From the NCBI GenBank assembly GCA_013426755.1, contig AP019861.1:2387271-2451270 (forward strand): a DNA stretch of 64,000 nt, given 5' to 3'. How positions within the stretch are numbered: position 1 is the stretch's first letter; each line of letters begins with the position of its first letter. Position numbers and translations under genes: made by a program. Shown one piece after another: positions 53,151 to 61,923 of this stretch. This DNA comes from Spirochaetota bacterium. GTDB lineage: Bacteria > Spirochaetota > UBA12135 > COTS27. The notes beneath the pieces were generated by a model. It worked only from the letters and a program-made list of their open reading frames with translations. It was not told the origin of the DNA and searched no databases.

Positions 53151-55337
53151 TTAAAACTCAGTAAGATGTAATTGGCTTCGAAGTTTACTAGCCGCCCTTA
53201 AAAGAGCTGGGTAGTTATTTTGGCTAGCATGTTTGAAATATTGATTGACATCAAATAAACTCCTGTTATAAGCGTCTGATCTGAGTTTTCCTTCTAGCCG
53301 CTCTTGTTCTTTTAGTAAAATCTCAGTAAAATATCCCATAAAATAACGCTTAGCTTGCAGAGCCAATTCACGACTCATTGCTAAAAGGATAGGTAATGGA
53401 AGCTGGATACGGTAATTCGTAGCAAGTACTCCTTGATTATACCATTGTTCTGCTGTGAAAGTTTCAAATATGTGAGTATGTTCGTGCGTGTGTTCGTGAG
53501 TATGTTCGTGAGTATGTTCGTGAGAATTTTTTTGCTTATCTATTGTTGTTGTATTATTCCTATTTTTATGGGTGCTACTAGATTTCACAGCATTGAGTTG
53601 TTTGAGTTGTGATTGACTTTGAGACGCCAATAGGTCGGTGGGGGACCATTTTTCTCGGTAAAGCGCATTTTTACATTGCTTGGTATAGGCAATAAGTCCT
53701 TTAAGAGCGCTTGTCGAGGTTATAAGTAGGATATTGGAATTGTTAAGCCAGGTAGCAATCATTGGGTTTTGCAGCGCTTTTCTAGCAATCGGTACAGTTT
53801 TATAGAGCGGGTGTACTTGAAAGCGATAAGAACGTGATTTGTCTATTTTTCCTCCTAACCAATCTGCTAACCAAGGCTTTGCATTTTGTGATTGCGGCAG
53901 TAAGATGTTATTGAGCGAATTTTTTACAATAAGATCACGCACTCCTACTTGCGAAGCTTCAGTCGCCACCCAATCAGGAAAAATACCATATGTGCGTAGC
54001 TGCGTCGCCGTTCCTGGACCTATAGCTACAATCTTTAAATAACTAAGTCTACGTATATCAATGCAATTAGCACGTAGTAGGTCCCATACTCGTATCACAG
54101 TGCGTTTAGAAGTAAATAGCATGACCTTAAATCGGCGACTGAGCACGGCTGTAATAAATTTCTGCTCATCTTTACGAACAAGCACGTGTTTAATAAGGGG
54201 AATAAATATAGGACGTCCTCCCAATTTTTCTATAGCCATTTTAAGATCAAAAAATTCTCCCTCACTTCTAAGCAAACCTAGCGTCATTCCTGAAAGCTTA
54301 TTAGGACCCCGTACTTCGTTAAAATAGGTATCACTAGAACGACTATGAATGTTCTGTAATAATTGACGGTAAGCGCCAAACGTTTTACTGCACATAGCCG
54401 CCTCTCCGATTATTAAAATAGCCGGATGGACGATCGGTGTTTGTTCATGACAAGCTAACAAAGTCCCTAAGGTTTTAATACGAATACGTTCATTGGGAAG
54501 TGAAGCTGATTCGATGACGGCAACAGCCGTTTTAGCGGACTTGCCCGCTTTGATATTCTCCTTAATAATCCGTTCTAAATTTTTAACTCCCATCAAGTAA
54601 ATCACCGTATCGCTTGTAGCAATAACCTTACGTTTAGCTGCTTCGGCTTCTTTAGAAAAATGTCCTGTGAGCACAGAAAAACTCTGACCTGTTTTACGAA
54701 GGGTGAGCGGAATCGCTGCTGAAGCAGCGGCTGCTGTAAAAGACGAGATGCCAGGAATAACAAAAAAAGGTATATTGGCTCTAGCAAGCGCCTCCATTTC
54801 CTCTTTAGCACGGGCAAATATAAGCGGGTCTCCCCCTTTAAGACGAACTACGATATAGGGTGCTAAAAAATGACGACTTATTTTACTTGCAGCACTCCCA
54901 TCATCAAAAACGGGATGCCTGCCGTCATAACGATCGTATAAATCCTTAAAATAACGACAAACACGTACCAGCAATTGGATGCTTTTTTCAGAGTTAGAAG
55001 AAAATTGCGTCACAGCAGAATTGCTGTCATCATAGAAATATCTATCATTAAAGGGCTGGAACGCAGCTGGGGGCTTTAATTTCGATTGGGACTTAGACTG
55101 GAAATGAGACTGAGTCTTAGCAGGGGGCTGCCAATTGTAATCCTGAACAAATATACGCTCTGCAGCACCAGGAGCATAATCTAGCATTTCACGTGCCGTG
55201 AGCCGATCGTAGATCACCGCATTGGCCTGCCTGAGAATACGTTCTGCACGCAATGTCAATAGATCACCAGCGCCCGGCCCTGCTCCTACCAGATAACAAA
55301 TGACACCTGCGGGTTTATTGTGCTGCTTTTTTGCCAC
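53151..55337 (-). CDS. Fused uroporphyrinogen-III C-methyltransferase / uroporphyrinogen-III synthase with low-complexity insertions
   Basis: CobA-type methyltransferase (about 12-330) joined to HemD (about 340-590), as in many bacteria; makes precorrin-2 and uroporphyrinogen III for sirohaem or haem. Seen: YLVGAGPGAGDLLTLRA, VVRLKGGDPLIFARAKEEM near 163, VIPGISSFTAAAA near 193, IYLMGVKNL near 245 and AVAVIESASLPNERI near 272. The HemD half has VAIGPGTATQLR near 440. Insertions: about 66-160 (Q/S/K/N-rich) between the first strand and VVRLKGGDP, and about 575-622 ending in HEHTHEHTHEHTHEHTH, coded by a 12-bp repeat. The last about 105 residues (helical) have no family match. Start is GTG with GGAG 11 bases upstream. 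728 aa, against about 500 usual. Confidence 0.9.
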   Translation of the reverse strand: MAKKQHNKPAGVICYLVGAGPGAGDLLTLRAERILRQANAVIYDRLTAREMLDYAPGAAERIFVQDYNWQPPAKTQSHFQSKSQSKLKPPAAFQPFNDRYFYDDSNSAVTQFSSNSEKSIQLLVRVCRYFKDLYDRYDGRHPVFDDGSAASKISRHFLAPYIVVRLKGGDPLIFARAKEEMEALARANIPFFVIPGISSFTAAAASAAIPLTLRKTGQSFSVLTGHFSKEAEAAKRKVIATSDTVIYLMGVKNLERIIKENIKAGKSAKTAVAVIESASLPNERIRIKTLGTLLACHEQTPIVHPAILIIGEAAMCSKTFGAYRQLLQNIHSRSSDTYFNEVRGPNKLSGMTLGLLRSEGEFFDLKMAIEKLGGRPIFIPLIKHVLVRKDEQKFITAVLSRRFKVMLFTSKRTVIRVWDLLRANCIDIRRLSYLKIVAIGPGTATQLRTYGIFPDWVATEASQVGVRDLIVKNSLNNILLPQSQNAKPWLADWLGGKIDKSRSYRFQVHPLYKTVPIARKALQNPMIATWLNNSNILLITSTSALKGLIAYTKQCKNALYREKWSPTDLLASQSQSQLKQLNAVKSSSTHKNRNNTTTIDKQKNSHEHTHEHTHEHTHEHTHIFETFTAEQWYNQGVLATNYRIQLPLPILLAMSRELALQAKRYFMGYFTEILLKEQERLEGKLRSDAYNRSLFDVNQYFKHASQNNYPALLRAASKLRSQLHLTEF
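53473..53526. repeat. 12-bp tandem repeat inside cobA-hemD
   Basis: GAGTATGTTCGT units (plus strand), four and a half copies with slight variation. It encodes the (His-Glu-His-Thr)n stretch. Four codons per unit, so length changes stay in frame. Confidence 0.95.
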
Positions 55338-55360
55338 TGTAGGTCATTCTCCATCATATA

Positions 55361-55475
55361 CAGCCTTATTAGATCTTATTGGCTCTTATTGGATCTCACT
55401 GGATCTTATTAGACCTTGCCAGATCTTATTGAGTTTCATTGGGATTCATTGGATCTTACGAGTTCTTACTGGATA
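55361..55475. repeat. 10-bp tandem repeat, about 11 copies, in the cobA-hemD leader
   Basis: Degenerate units of consensus GGATCTTATT run without length change from 24 bases upstream of the GTG start. A 10-bp period nearly equals one DNA helical turn. Confidence 0.9.
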
Positions 55476-55732
55476 AATAGCGACAAAATGTCTTAAAACC
55501 CTAAGAGAAACCCCTAAGAGAGGCATCCGCCTTAAATCCTAAAGGACATCCGCCTCGAATCTAAAAAGCATCAACCTCGCCGCTCCCAATGTCGCTAAAA
55601 TATCGCTAAAAATCGCCTTGCGACTAAAAAGAGACCAAGCTAAAAATTGAGCCCACCTAGAACCCAATTAACAACAGCTAAAAGACTTTATAAAGTCGCT
55701 CGACAACTAGCTGCAAGCTAACAGTTATCCCA
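55476..55732. other. Gap between gcvH and cobA-hemD
   Basis: Beyond the 10-bp array, the segment has CCTAAGAGA-type and GCATCCGCCT / ACATCCGCCT short repeats (55500-55560), then AAATCGC repeats. No gene or clear terminator was seen. Confidence 0.4.
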
Positions 55733-56101
55733 TTAACCTTCACTTTTCACCAAAGCGTCGTAGCTGTCCTTAGTAAGAAGTCCAGAAAGATCAGCACCTG
55801 CACTCTTAATTTTTACAAGCCATCCCTCTCCTTCAGGGTCAGTATTGACTAGCGCAGGTTGATCTTGTAAAGCTTCATTAACCGCTACGATCTCACCGTC
55901 TATGGGCGCATAAATATCACTCGCCGCTTTAACGGAATCAATGGCTAACATTGACTTGCCGGCTTCGATTTTTTTACCTATTTCAGGAATTTCTACATAT
56001 ACAACATCGGAAAGTTGATTCTGCGCATGATCGGTTATCCCCACAGTATAACAATCATCATCTGCTTCTTTTATCCACTCGTGTGTTTTTGTATATTTCA
56101 T
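55733..56101 (-). CDS. gcvH: Glycine cleavage system H protein
   Basis: Lipoyl carrier of the glycine cleavage complex, 122 aa. YTKTHEWIKEADDDCYTVGI at the N-terminus and MLAIDSVKAASDIYAPI with the lipoylated Lys58 are the family marks; the C-terminal NTDPEGEGWLVKI also matches. gcvT, gcvP and lipA are not in this window. The protein can also serve as an intermediate in lipoate transfer. GAGA lies about 10 bases before ATG. With glyA it points to glycine/one-carbon metabolism. It is upstream of cobA-hemD on the same strand, separated by about 395 bases of repeats. Confidence 0.97.
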   Translation of the reverse strand: MKYTKTHEWIKEADDDCYTVGITDHAQNQLSDVVYVEIPEIGKKIEAGKSMLAIDSVKAASDIYAPIDGEIVAVNEALQDQPALVNTDPEGEGWLVKIKSAGADLSGLLTKDSYDALVKSEG

Positions 56102-56517
56102 ACTAGCTTTCTCTTACAATTTTACTTTTTTAACAGGAATTTAAGAATGTTTTACATTTAAACAATATTGAACTCTACAGTTAATTATATCCTATGATAA
56201 TAAGAACGTGGCATAGATTTTAGCCATTACAATGCTTTTCACCTATGTTTTTTGCGATTTTCTAGCAAAATAACCGTATTAATGGACGCTAAGATCTTTA
56301 ACTACGAGTCTTTTATACTACGAGTCTTTTATGAAAGACTGCAACCATGCAACCAATAGCCCGAAGAACTAAGCCGCATCTACTCCATATACCTAAAACA
56401 ATACCATTAAATATTAAAACCCATTTATAGGCAAATATTAGGTGCTTTTAAAGCTTTTATCCGAAAATAAACTTATAACAGCATTCTTAAAAATAATTAA
56501 TCCATGCACCCATTCAA
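56102..56517. other. AT-rich gap, no credible gene
   Basis: 416 bases between gcvH (minus) and the alpha-helical unknown (plus). It contains ACTACGAGTCTTTTA twice near 56299 and an ATGCACCCAT doublet at 56503 and 56518, so the start of the next gene is itself duplicated. No clear promoter was seen. Confidence 0.4.
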
Positions 56518-57369
56518 ATGCACCCATCTACTATCACCACGAAACATCCTATGGAAAAATCAATCTATAAATCAAAATTCACACAGCTAAAAAGTGAAAT
56601 TCACGTCCTCAGTGAACAATTGCGTAATCTCACAAAAGGCCTTCAAAAAACAGCGCCGCACCAGCACAAAATGAAAGAGAGTTACTTTAATGCAAGGTAC
56701 CCGCTTAAAATCAATTGGCTCAAACAGATCTATTTCCACCTCCTAGTCATTAGACTCGCTAAAACAACCCATAACGAGATCGAAGAGAGTGAAATCGATG
56801 AAACACGAAATGCGCTTATTGGCGTTCTTGCCCTCTGGGAAGAAGAATTGGAAACGAAGTTCTTAGAATTTTATGAAGACAGCTACCCCGTTCATTCTGT
56901 TATGAGCAATCTACAAGTCGCCGAACACTTTAAGGTCATTGGTTTTGCCATTGATAAGATAAATTTTATTTTATCAGAAAAAGGAATCATGCAGCGCAAA
57001 CAAGTAGCCATGCTCAGATTACGTTGTAAATTTCTTGTAACCTTCTGCAATGCCCTCAATTTTAAAAAACTCATCAAAGACATTGAAAGCATGGGAACGA
57101 CCTATTCCAGTTCCCAAGACACCCTCACCATTCTTTATTCCGAATTTGATTACTGCATTGACAACCTGTGGAAATATTACTTCGTCAATAATCAAGATAA
57201 TTTCAATCTGCTTGAAATGCGCCGCCTCCTCGATATTATCAATTTTGTTAAAAAATTATCTTCCTTCCTCTTCGACAAAGAACGCATGCTCGCCTACAAA
57301 AAAAAATATAAAGTGTGGAATAAATACATTATCAAAGCCACCGAAGAGATCAATAAGCAACAAAAATAA
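56518..57369 (+). CDS. Alpha-helical protein of unknown function
   Basis: 283 aa, no family recognised. Largely helical and charged, with no signal peptide or membrane span. Segments such as SKFTQLKSEIHVLSEQLRNL (17-36) suit a short coiled coil, and later helices are rich in aromatic and basic residues (INFVKKLSSFLFDKERMLAY near 245). Frame and composition are consistent along the whole length and the third-position use resembles its neighbours, so I consider it real. The ATG used is in a duplicated ATGCACCCAT; an in-frame ATG at 56551 (MEKSIYKSK) is an equally good start. No ribosome binding site at either. Confidence 0.65.
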   Translation: MHPSTITTKHPMEKSIYKSKFTQLKSEIHVLSEQLRNLTKGLQKTAPHQHKMKESYFNARYPLKINWLKQIYFHLLVIRLAKTTHNEIEESEIDETRNALIGVLALWEEELETKFLEFYEDSYPVHSVMSNLQVAEHFKVIGFAIDKINFILSEKGIMQRKQVAMLRLRCKFLVTFCNALNFKKLIKDIESMGTTYSSSQDTLTILYSEFDYCIDNLWKYYFVNNQDNFNLLEMRRLLDIINFVKKLSSFLFDKERMLAYKKKYKVWNKYIIKATEEINKQQK

Positions 57370-57438
57370 TTACCGCACTCCCTCACATAAAACTACTGTA
57401 CGTTTTGCCAGCTTAACTTAATATTGAATTGAATTGAA

Positions 57439-58881
57439 TTACTTTTTACTACGGGTAGGTGAACTTGTTGTTAAGTGAGCTTTTTTCCATCCATGCAAAG
57501 TCACCCTAACAGGCGGCGTCTTCAGTAAAATAAGCGTAAAAGTTGACAAACACGCTACAACAGCAATCCACTTAAACCACTCTTCAAACGGCGAATGATA
57601 ATATAAGGTGTCCATTCCATACAAACTAAGCGCACCTAAGGGCATTGGCAACCAGAAATTAAGCAGCAGTAGTCCTGTGAAAATATAGGTGATATCGGTT
57701 TCAAGCTGCGTGGAAGCTACATTCCACCCCTCCCAAGTCATCCCCACCGAAGTATAAAGATAATACTGGACGATCAACGCAATGACAAGAATAAATAAAC
57801 TCGTTCTAAAAAAGGCAATTCCGACACCTACACTCAGTACTAAGAAAACAGCACTCAGACTCAAGTAAAATTGACCTGCAAGCGATCTCAATACAACAGC
57901 ACCTAACCCTACGATACACAGCCATAATCCTAAGTAAATCATTCTCCCACTAGGCGGTTCTAATATCTGCTTTGAGAGAAATTTGAAACTGGGGTACAAA
58001 AATACATGTTCCTTACATTGTGCTGAGAACTTAGCTAGCATAGAGGTGTACCTATTTGGCTTGGTAGTACTAGATTGGCTAGTTGCTGCAAATTCCAAAG
58101 GATGCGTTCTACTCCCTATAACACCTAACCGAGCCCCCAATGTTAAAAAACTAAATTTAAATCGATTGAGAACAATAAGTACAAAAGCACCTGCTAACAC
58201 CATCCACGGTAAAAATATATATAATTTGAGTGCATTAGGATCAAGACCTTGATAAGAAAGCTCTACGAGATGTTCATTATAGCCTTCAATGGGATTTAGA
58301 AAAAAGACTTGTAGCCGCTGTTCTCCTGCGGCTGCGACTGGAAATTCAATTCTCACCTCACCTGCTAAATCACTCTTTGCGTCTATAACATGACCGTACC
58401 CTGAATCACGCTTAGTGTATGACTGCTGCAAGGAAGAGGTCGCTGTGCTAGCCGTGCTAGGAGATGAGCTCTCTGCTTGGGGTGATTTTTGAGACGACAA
58501 TGGAAGGGTGGCTGTTCCATATTTCTCTGCGAGCAATGGGTCTGCATCTTTAGTGGCGGCTGATGCGGTTGATGAGGGCACAGTCGTTTTAAACGTTTGA
58601 TGTTCATATGATGTCCATGTGAGTGGGGCAGTCGAGAAGATTTTAATGGGTTTTCCAGCCACATTGTATCCGCCTTTTCGGACTCGGATGATTAGTATAC
58701 CCTGTTCATTCTGCAAATAATGACTTCGCGTCAAAATAGCCTCGTATTCATACGCCTCCTGGCTAAGGGACTTAAGCACTGAAGAAAATGTTTGCTGAGC
58801 GGATAGCTCCGTACGGTAACTTGCTGCCCAGAAAACGCTAGTGAGCATCAAAGCCCATCCTACTGATTTCATCCATTTCAT
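57439..58881 (-). CDS. Polytopic membrane protein of unknown function, downstream of adk
   Basis: 480 aa. N-terminal signal-like helix (SVGWALMLTSVFWAASYRTE), then an extracytoplasmic domain with a beta-rich segment (about 60-110) and an S/T/A/K-rich block (about 110-165) without counterpart, then about six membrane helices (for example LYIFLPWMVLAGAFVLIVLN near 220, VFLVLSVGVGIAFFRT near 355, LFILVIALIVQYYLY near 372). It ends with a basic tail. No named family was recognised. A start at ATG 58881 gives the signal-like helix at the very N-terminus; the frame also opens at a GTG at 58914. It follows adk by 61 bases and is likely the third gene of the dxs operon. Confidence 0.65.
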   Translation of the reverse strand: MKWMKSVGWALMLTSVFWAASYRTELSAQQTFSSVLKSLSQEAYEYEAILTRSHYLQNEQGILIIRVRKGGYNVAGKPIKIFSTAPLTWTSYEHQTFKTTVPSSTASAATKDADPLLAEKYGTATLPLSSQKSPQAESSSPSTASTATSSLQQSYTKRDSGYGHVIDAKSDLAGEVRIEFPVAAAGEQRLQVFFLNPIEGYNEHLVELSYQGLDPNALKLYIFLPWMVLAGAFVLIVLNRFKFSFLTLGARLGVIGSRTHPLEFAATSQSSTTKPNRYTSMLAKFSAQCKEHVFLYPSFKFLSKQILEPPSGRMIYLGLWLCIVGLGAVVLRSLAGQFYLSLSAVFLVLSVGVGIAFFRTSLFILVIALIVQYYLYTSVGMTWEGWNVASTQLETDITYIFTGLLLLNFWLPMPLGALSLYGMDTLYYHSPFEEWFKWIAVVACLSTFTLILLKTPPVRVTLHGWKKAHLTTSSPTRSKK

Positions 58882-58942
58882 AGTGTACAAAATTACTGCC
58901 CAGTCATAAAACACCGATAAGAAAGCATTTACCAGCTCTGAG

Positions 58943-59488
58943 CTAACTTAGCAGCCTACTCACAGTAGCATGAACTGTTTCTATACTAGCCGTACCATTG
59001 ATCTTGACAAGCAGGTTCAAACGACCGTAATAATCAAGGATCGCTTGATTATTCGCTTGAAATAAGGCAAGCCGTTCAATGATGACCTGTTTAGTGTCAT
59101 CGCTGCGTCTAACCGAAGCCGAATGGGAACGATTTAACAGTCTTTCAATAGCGACCTCTTGTTCGACATACAAGTAAATCACTTTGCTTAGATCGGTGAC
59201 TGAGGTTAATAATTCGCATTGTCTGAGCGTGCGCGGATACCCGTCGAGCACAAAACCACTGGTAAGCGGCTCAATGGCTTTTTTAACGATTTCAGTCATA
59301 AGACTGTCATCGACAAGTTTTCCACTCTCTAAGATATTTTTAACCCTTTTACCAAGTGAGCTTTCATTCGCCACTTCAGTGCGCAAAACATCTCCTGTAG
59401 AAATATGTCTCCACCCAAACTTGCGTTCTAAATAAGCAGCTACCGTGCCTTTCCCTGCACCGGGCATTCCTAAAATAACTAACTTCAT
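58943..59488 (-). CDS. adk: Adenylate kinase, short (LID-less) form
   Basis: Phosphate transfer between ATP and AMP, 181 aa. P-loop MPGAGKGT near 8, STGDVLR near 30, GFVLDGYPRTLRQ near 78 and a final DTKQVIIERLALF. The segment after VYLxLLN (NRSHSASVRRSDDTK) goes directly to the core without the about 30-residue LID domain or its zinc-finger cysteines, as in short-type adenylate kinases. It is the second gene of the dxs-adk-membrane protein operon, 56 bases after dxs. No ribosome binding site was seen. Confidence 0.95.
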   Translation of the reverse strand: MKLVILGMPGAGKGTVAAYLERKFGWRHISTGDVLRTEVANESSLGKRVKNILESGKLVDDSLMTEIVKKAIEPLTSGFVLDGYPRTLRQCELLTSVTDLSKVIYLYVEQEVAIERLLNRSHSASVRRSDDTKQVIIERLALFQANNQAILDYYGRLNLLVKINGTASIETVHATVSRLLS

Positions 59489-59544
59489 GTGATATATAAA
59501 ACGAGATCAAATCTTTAGCACCGATAGGTAAAAACGATACTGTG

Positions 59545-61530
59545 TTAAAATTTCTTCCATAAATCTTTAATTGTTTTTTCAATCGACTTCGTATCGAGAC
59601 GACAGCTTTTAAGTTGTTCTACGCGCGATGCGTGTTCGACGAGCGCATCAGGTGTTCCACAGATCTTAATGGGCGTCTTATAAAAACCTAATGATTGTGC
59701 CTGTTCTAGGATGGCAGACCCAAAGCCGCCAACACAGCTCGCTTCTTCTAGCGTCAAGATAACCTTATGGCGCTGCAAGGTAGCCCGTAGTAATTTTAAA
59801 TCAAGTGGTTTAGCAAACCGCGCATTGACGAGTGTAGGTCGAATGCCTTGTTTTTCAAGATTGTAAATAGCAACACTGGCTTCATGAACTAGAGACCCAT
59901 ACGCCCAGATACAAACTTTTTTGCCATAGCTAAGCACCTCTGCTACACCGAGGCGCAGAGCGGCTGGCTTTACGTCTGCAAAGTACGTTTCAGGCGGCGC
60001 TACTGCCTTAGGGTATCTAAGCGCCACCGATGATTTCTGCTTGACAGCAAAAGCAAGCATTTGTTTAAATTCTAACGCATCCTTAGGTGCCATAAGGATC
60101 ATATTAGGAAAAATACGTAGATAAGCAATGTCATATAACCCGTGATGACTAGGACCGTCATCACCGACTAAGCCCGCTCTATCGATGCAAAACACCACTG
60201 AGAGACTCTCCTGGAGGATGATGTCATGAAAGATCTGATCAAATGCGCGCTGTAAGAATGTAGAATAAACCGCAAATACAGGACGACAATGACTGGCCGC
60301 CAGCCCAGCTGAAAAACCGGTAGCATGCGCCTCACAAATACCTACGTCGAAATATTGGTTTGGAAAAACTTGCGCAAATTTGAGAAGGCCTGTCCCCTCA
60401 GACATAGCCGCTGTGATGGCAACTATTTTAGGGTTGCGTTTAGCGAGATTTATAATTTCTGCTGCAAAGACTTTAGAATAAGAGACAGGTGTTGTATGAG
60501 CAGTGATGATTTTACGCCGCTGTGTTAACTTACTTTTAGATGGAGGCTGTTTTCCTGAGAGCGCGTGGGGGCCAATGATTGATTTTCCGATTTTGCCCTC
60601 TGGTGTAAACCCAATTCCTTTTTCGGTGACGGCGTGAATGAGCACGGGTTTATTTAATTTTTTAGCTAATTTTAAGCTTTTAATGACATGGCGAAGATTA
60701 TGCCCGTCAATAGGTCCCATGTACTCAAAGCCAAGTGAAGTAAAGATCTGTGACGGACTTACCATTTCTTGGAGGTCTTTTAGGACGTGCTCTGTAAAAC
60801 CGCGTACGCGTTGTCCGACTTTAGGAATGTGCACGATTTTTTCACGAAATTTATCGCGGATATTCCGATAAATATCTAAATGACGAAAGTAATTGAATGT
60901 CTTAGAGAGAGCACCCACTGTAGGTGAGATGGACATTGAATTGTCATTGAGAATGACAATGAGCGGCTTGCTGAGGTAACCTGTATGATTGAGTCCTTCA
61001 AATGTCATGCCGCCTGTCATAGCTCCGTCTCCAACGAGGGCAACTACGTAGATAGCATCATCTTTTTTACTTGAATGATTTGATTGCGCACTACGCGTTG
61101 GCACGTGGTTAGAATGCTGTTCTGCTGCGATCGCATAGCCACATTGGAGACCTAGCGCTGTTGAGACTGCCGTTGATGCGTGACCGCCGCGGAAGACGTC
61201 GTAACGACTTTCTCGTTGGTGTGGATAGCCGCTGATTCCCTCTTTTTGCCGCAATGTCCTAAATCGTTTATGGCGGCCTGTCAAAAGTTTATGGGGATAA
61301 ACCTGATGCCCTACATCAAATACGAGTCTATCTTTATTGAGATTAAAGACATAATGACATCCAATAATAAGCTCCACCGCTCCGAGATTAGGTCCTAAAT
61401 GTCCTCCCACTTCACTGACAATAGCACTGATGCGGATACGTATTTCTTTAGCTAACAACCGTAGCTCTGCCAAGCTAAACGTTTTGATTTCACTAGGGTT
61501 TTTTAAATTATCTAAAACGGGCGTGTTCAT
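59545..61530 (-). CDS. dxs: 1-deoxy-D-xylulose-5-phosphate synthase
   Basis: First enzyme of the MEP isoprenoid pathway, a thiamin-diphosphate enzyme that joins pyruvate and glyceraldehyde-3-phosphate. Seen: HLGPNLGAVEL near 44, DVGHQVYPHKLLTGR near 72, VALVGDGAMTGGM near 163 with the TPP-binding GDG...N pattern finishing at NDNSMSIS, HGLYDIAYLR near 470, and the C-terminal EEASCVGGFGSAI. Length 661 aa against about 620. Residues about 137-157 (N/H/S/R/K) are an extra loop between GYAIAAE and AIYVVALVGDG. ATG has no ribosome binding site and follows its promoter by 7 bases. ThiH elsewhere in the window helps supply the cofactor. Confidence 0.97.
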   Translation of the reverse strand: MNTPVLDNLKNPSEIKTFSLAELRLLAKEIRIRISAIVSEVGGHLGPNLGAVELIIGCHYVFNLNKDRLVFDVGHQVYPHKLLTGRHKRFRTLRQKEGISGYPHQRESRYDVFRGGHASTAVSTALGLQCGYAIAAEQHSNHVPTRSAQSNHSSKKDDAIYVVALVGDGAMTGGMTFEGLNHTGYLSKPLIVILNDNSMSISPTVGALSKTFNYFRHLDIYRNIRDKFREKIVHIPKVGQRVRGFTEHVLKDLQEMVSPSQIFTSLGFEYMGPIDGHNLRHVIKSLKLAKKLNKPVLIHAVTEKGIGFTPEGKIGKSIIGPHALSGKQPPSKSKLTQRRKIITAHTTPVSYSKVFAAEIINLAKRNPKIVAITAAMSEGTGLLKFAQVFPNQYFDVGICEAHATGFSAGLAASHCRPVFAVYSTFLQRAFDQIFHDIILQESLSVVFCIDRAGLVGDDGPSHHGLYDIAYLRIFPNMILMAPKDALEFKQMLAFAVKQKSSVALRYPKAVAPPETYFADVKPAALRLGVAEVLSYGKKVCIWAYGSLVHEASVAIYNLEKQGIRPTLVNARFAKPLDLKLLRATLQRHKVILTLEEASCVGGFGSAILEQAQSLGFYKTPIKICGTPDALVEHASRVEQLKSCRLDTKSIEKTIKDLWKKF

Positions 61531-61537
61531 TTCATAA

Positions 61538-61567
61538 AGTATAGCATGATTGCAGGTTTTTTTTCAA
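61538..61567 (-). promoter_or_regulatory. Sigma-70-type promoter for dxs, predicted leaderless
   Basis: On the minus strand, TTGAAA (61567-61562), an 18-base spacer, then TATACT (61543-61538), followed by only 7 bases before the dxs ATG. Transcription would begin at or one base before the start codon, so the mRNA would be leaderless. Confidence 0.6.
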
Positions 61568-61923
61568 CATACCCGATCACCTAATAACGAGCACCCAATA
61601 ACACCAGAGTATACTAAAGAACCTCTCAAAAGAACCCCTCTTTAACATAAATACGTACATAAAATTACCCCAGGACACATATACCCTAAAAATATTCTAT
61701 TATTTAAAAATAACCTCATCTAGAGACCTCAATGATATAATTAATATTAATAGGTGTTTAGAATTTAAAGACATTCTTATATAAGAGCTTATGCTACGTG
61801 ATAGCCCTTGATATAAATGCTAACTTTTTCCAGCGCGTTATTATTATTATTCATTATTATTAATAGTATGATTTAATTAAACTTTAAGGGGTTGCTTAGA
61901 TAAATTGACTGATATAAATACTC
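61568..61923. other. AT-rich divergent region, no gene
   Basis: 355 bases between the dxs promoter and the tail-anchored protein gene. It is AT-rich with TTATTATTATT near 61845. AAGGGG lies about 25 bases before the next ATG. No gene was seen. Confidence 0.4.
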
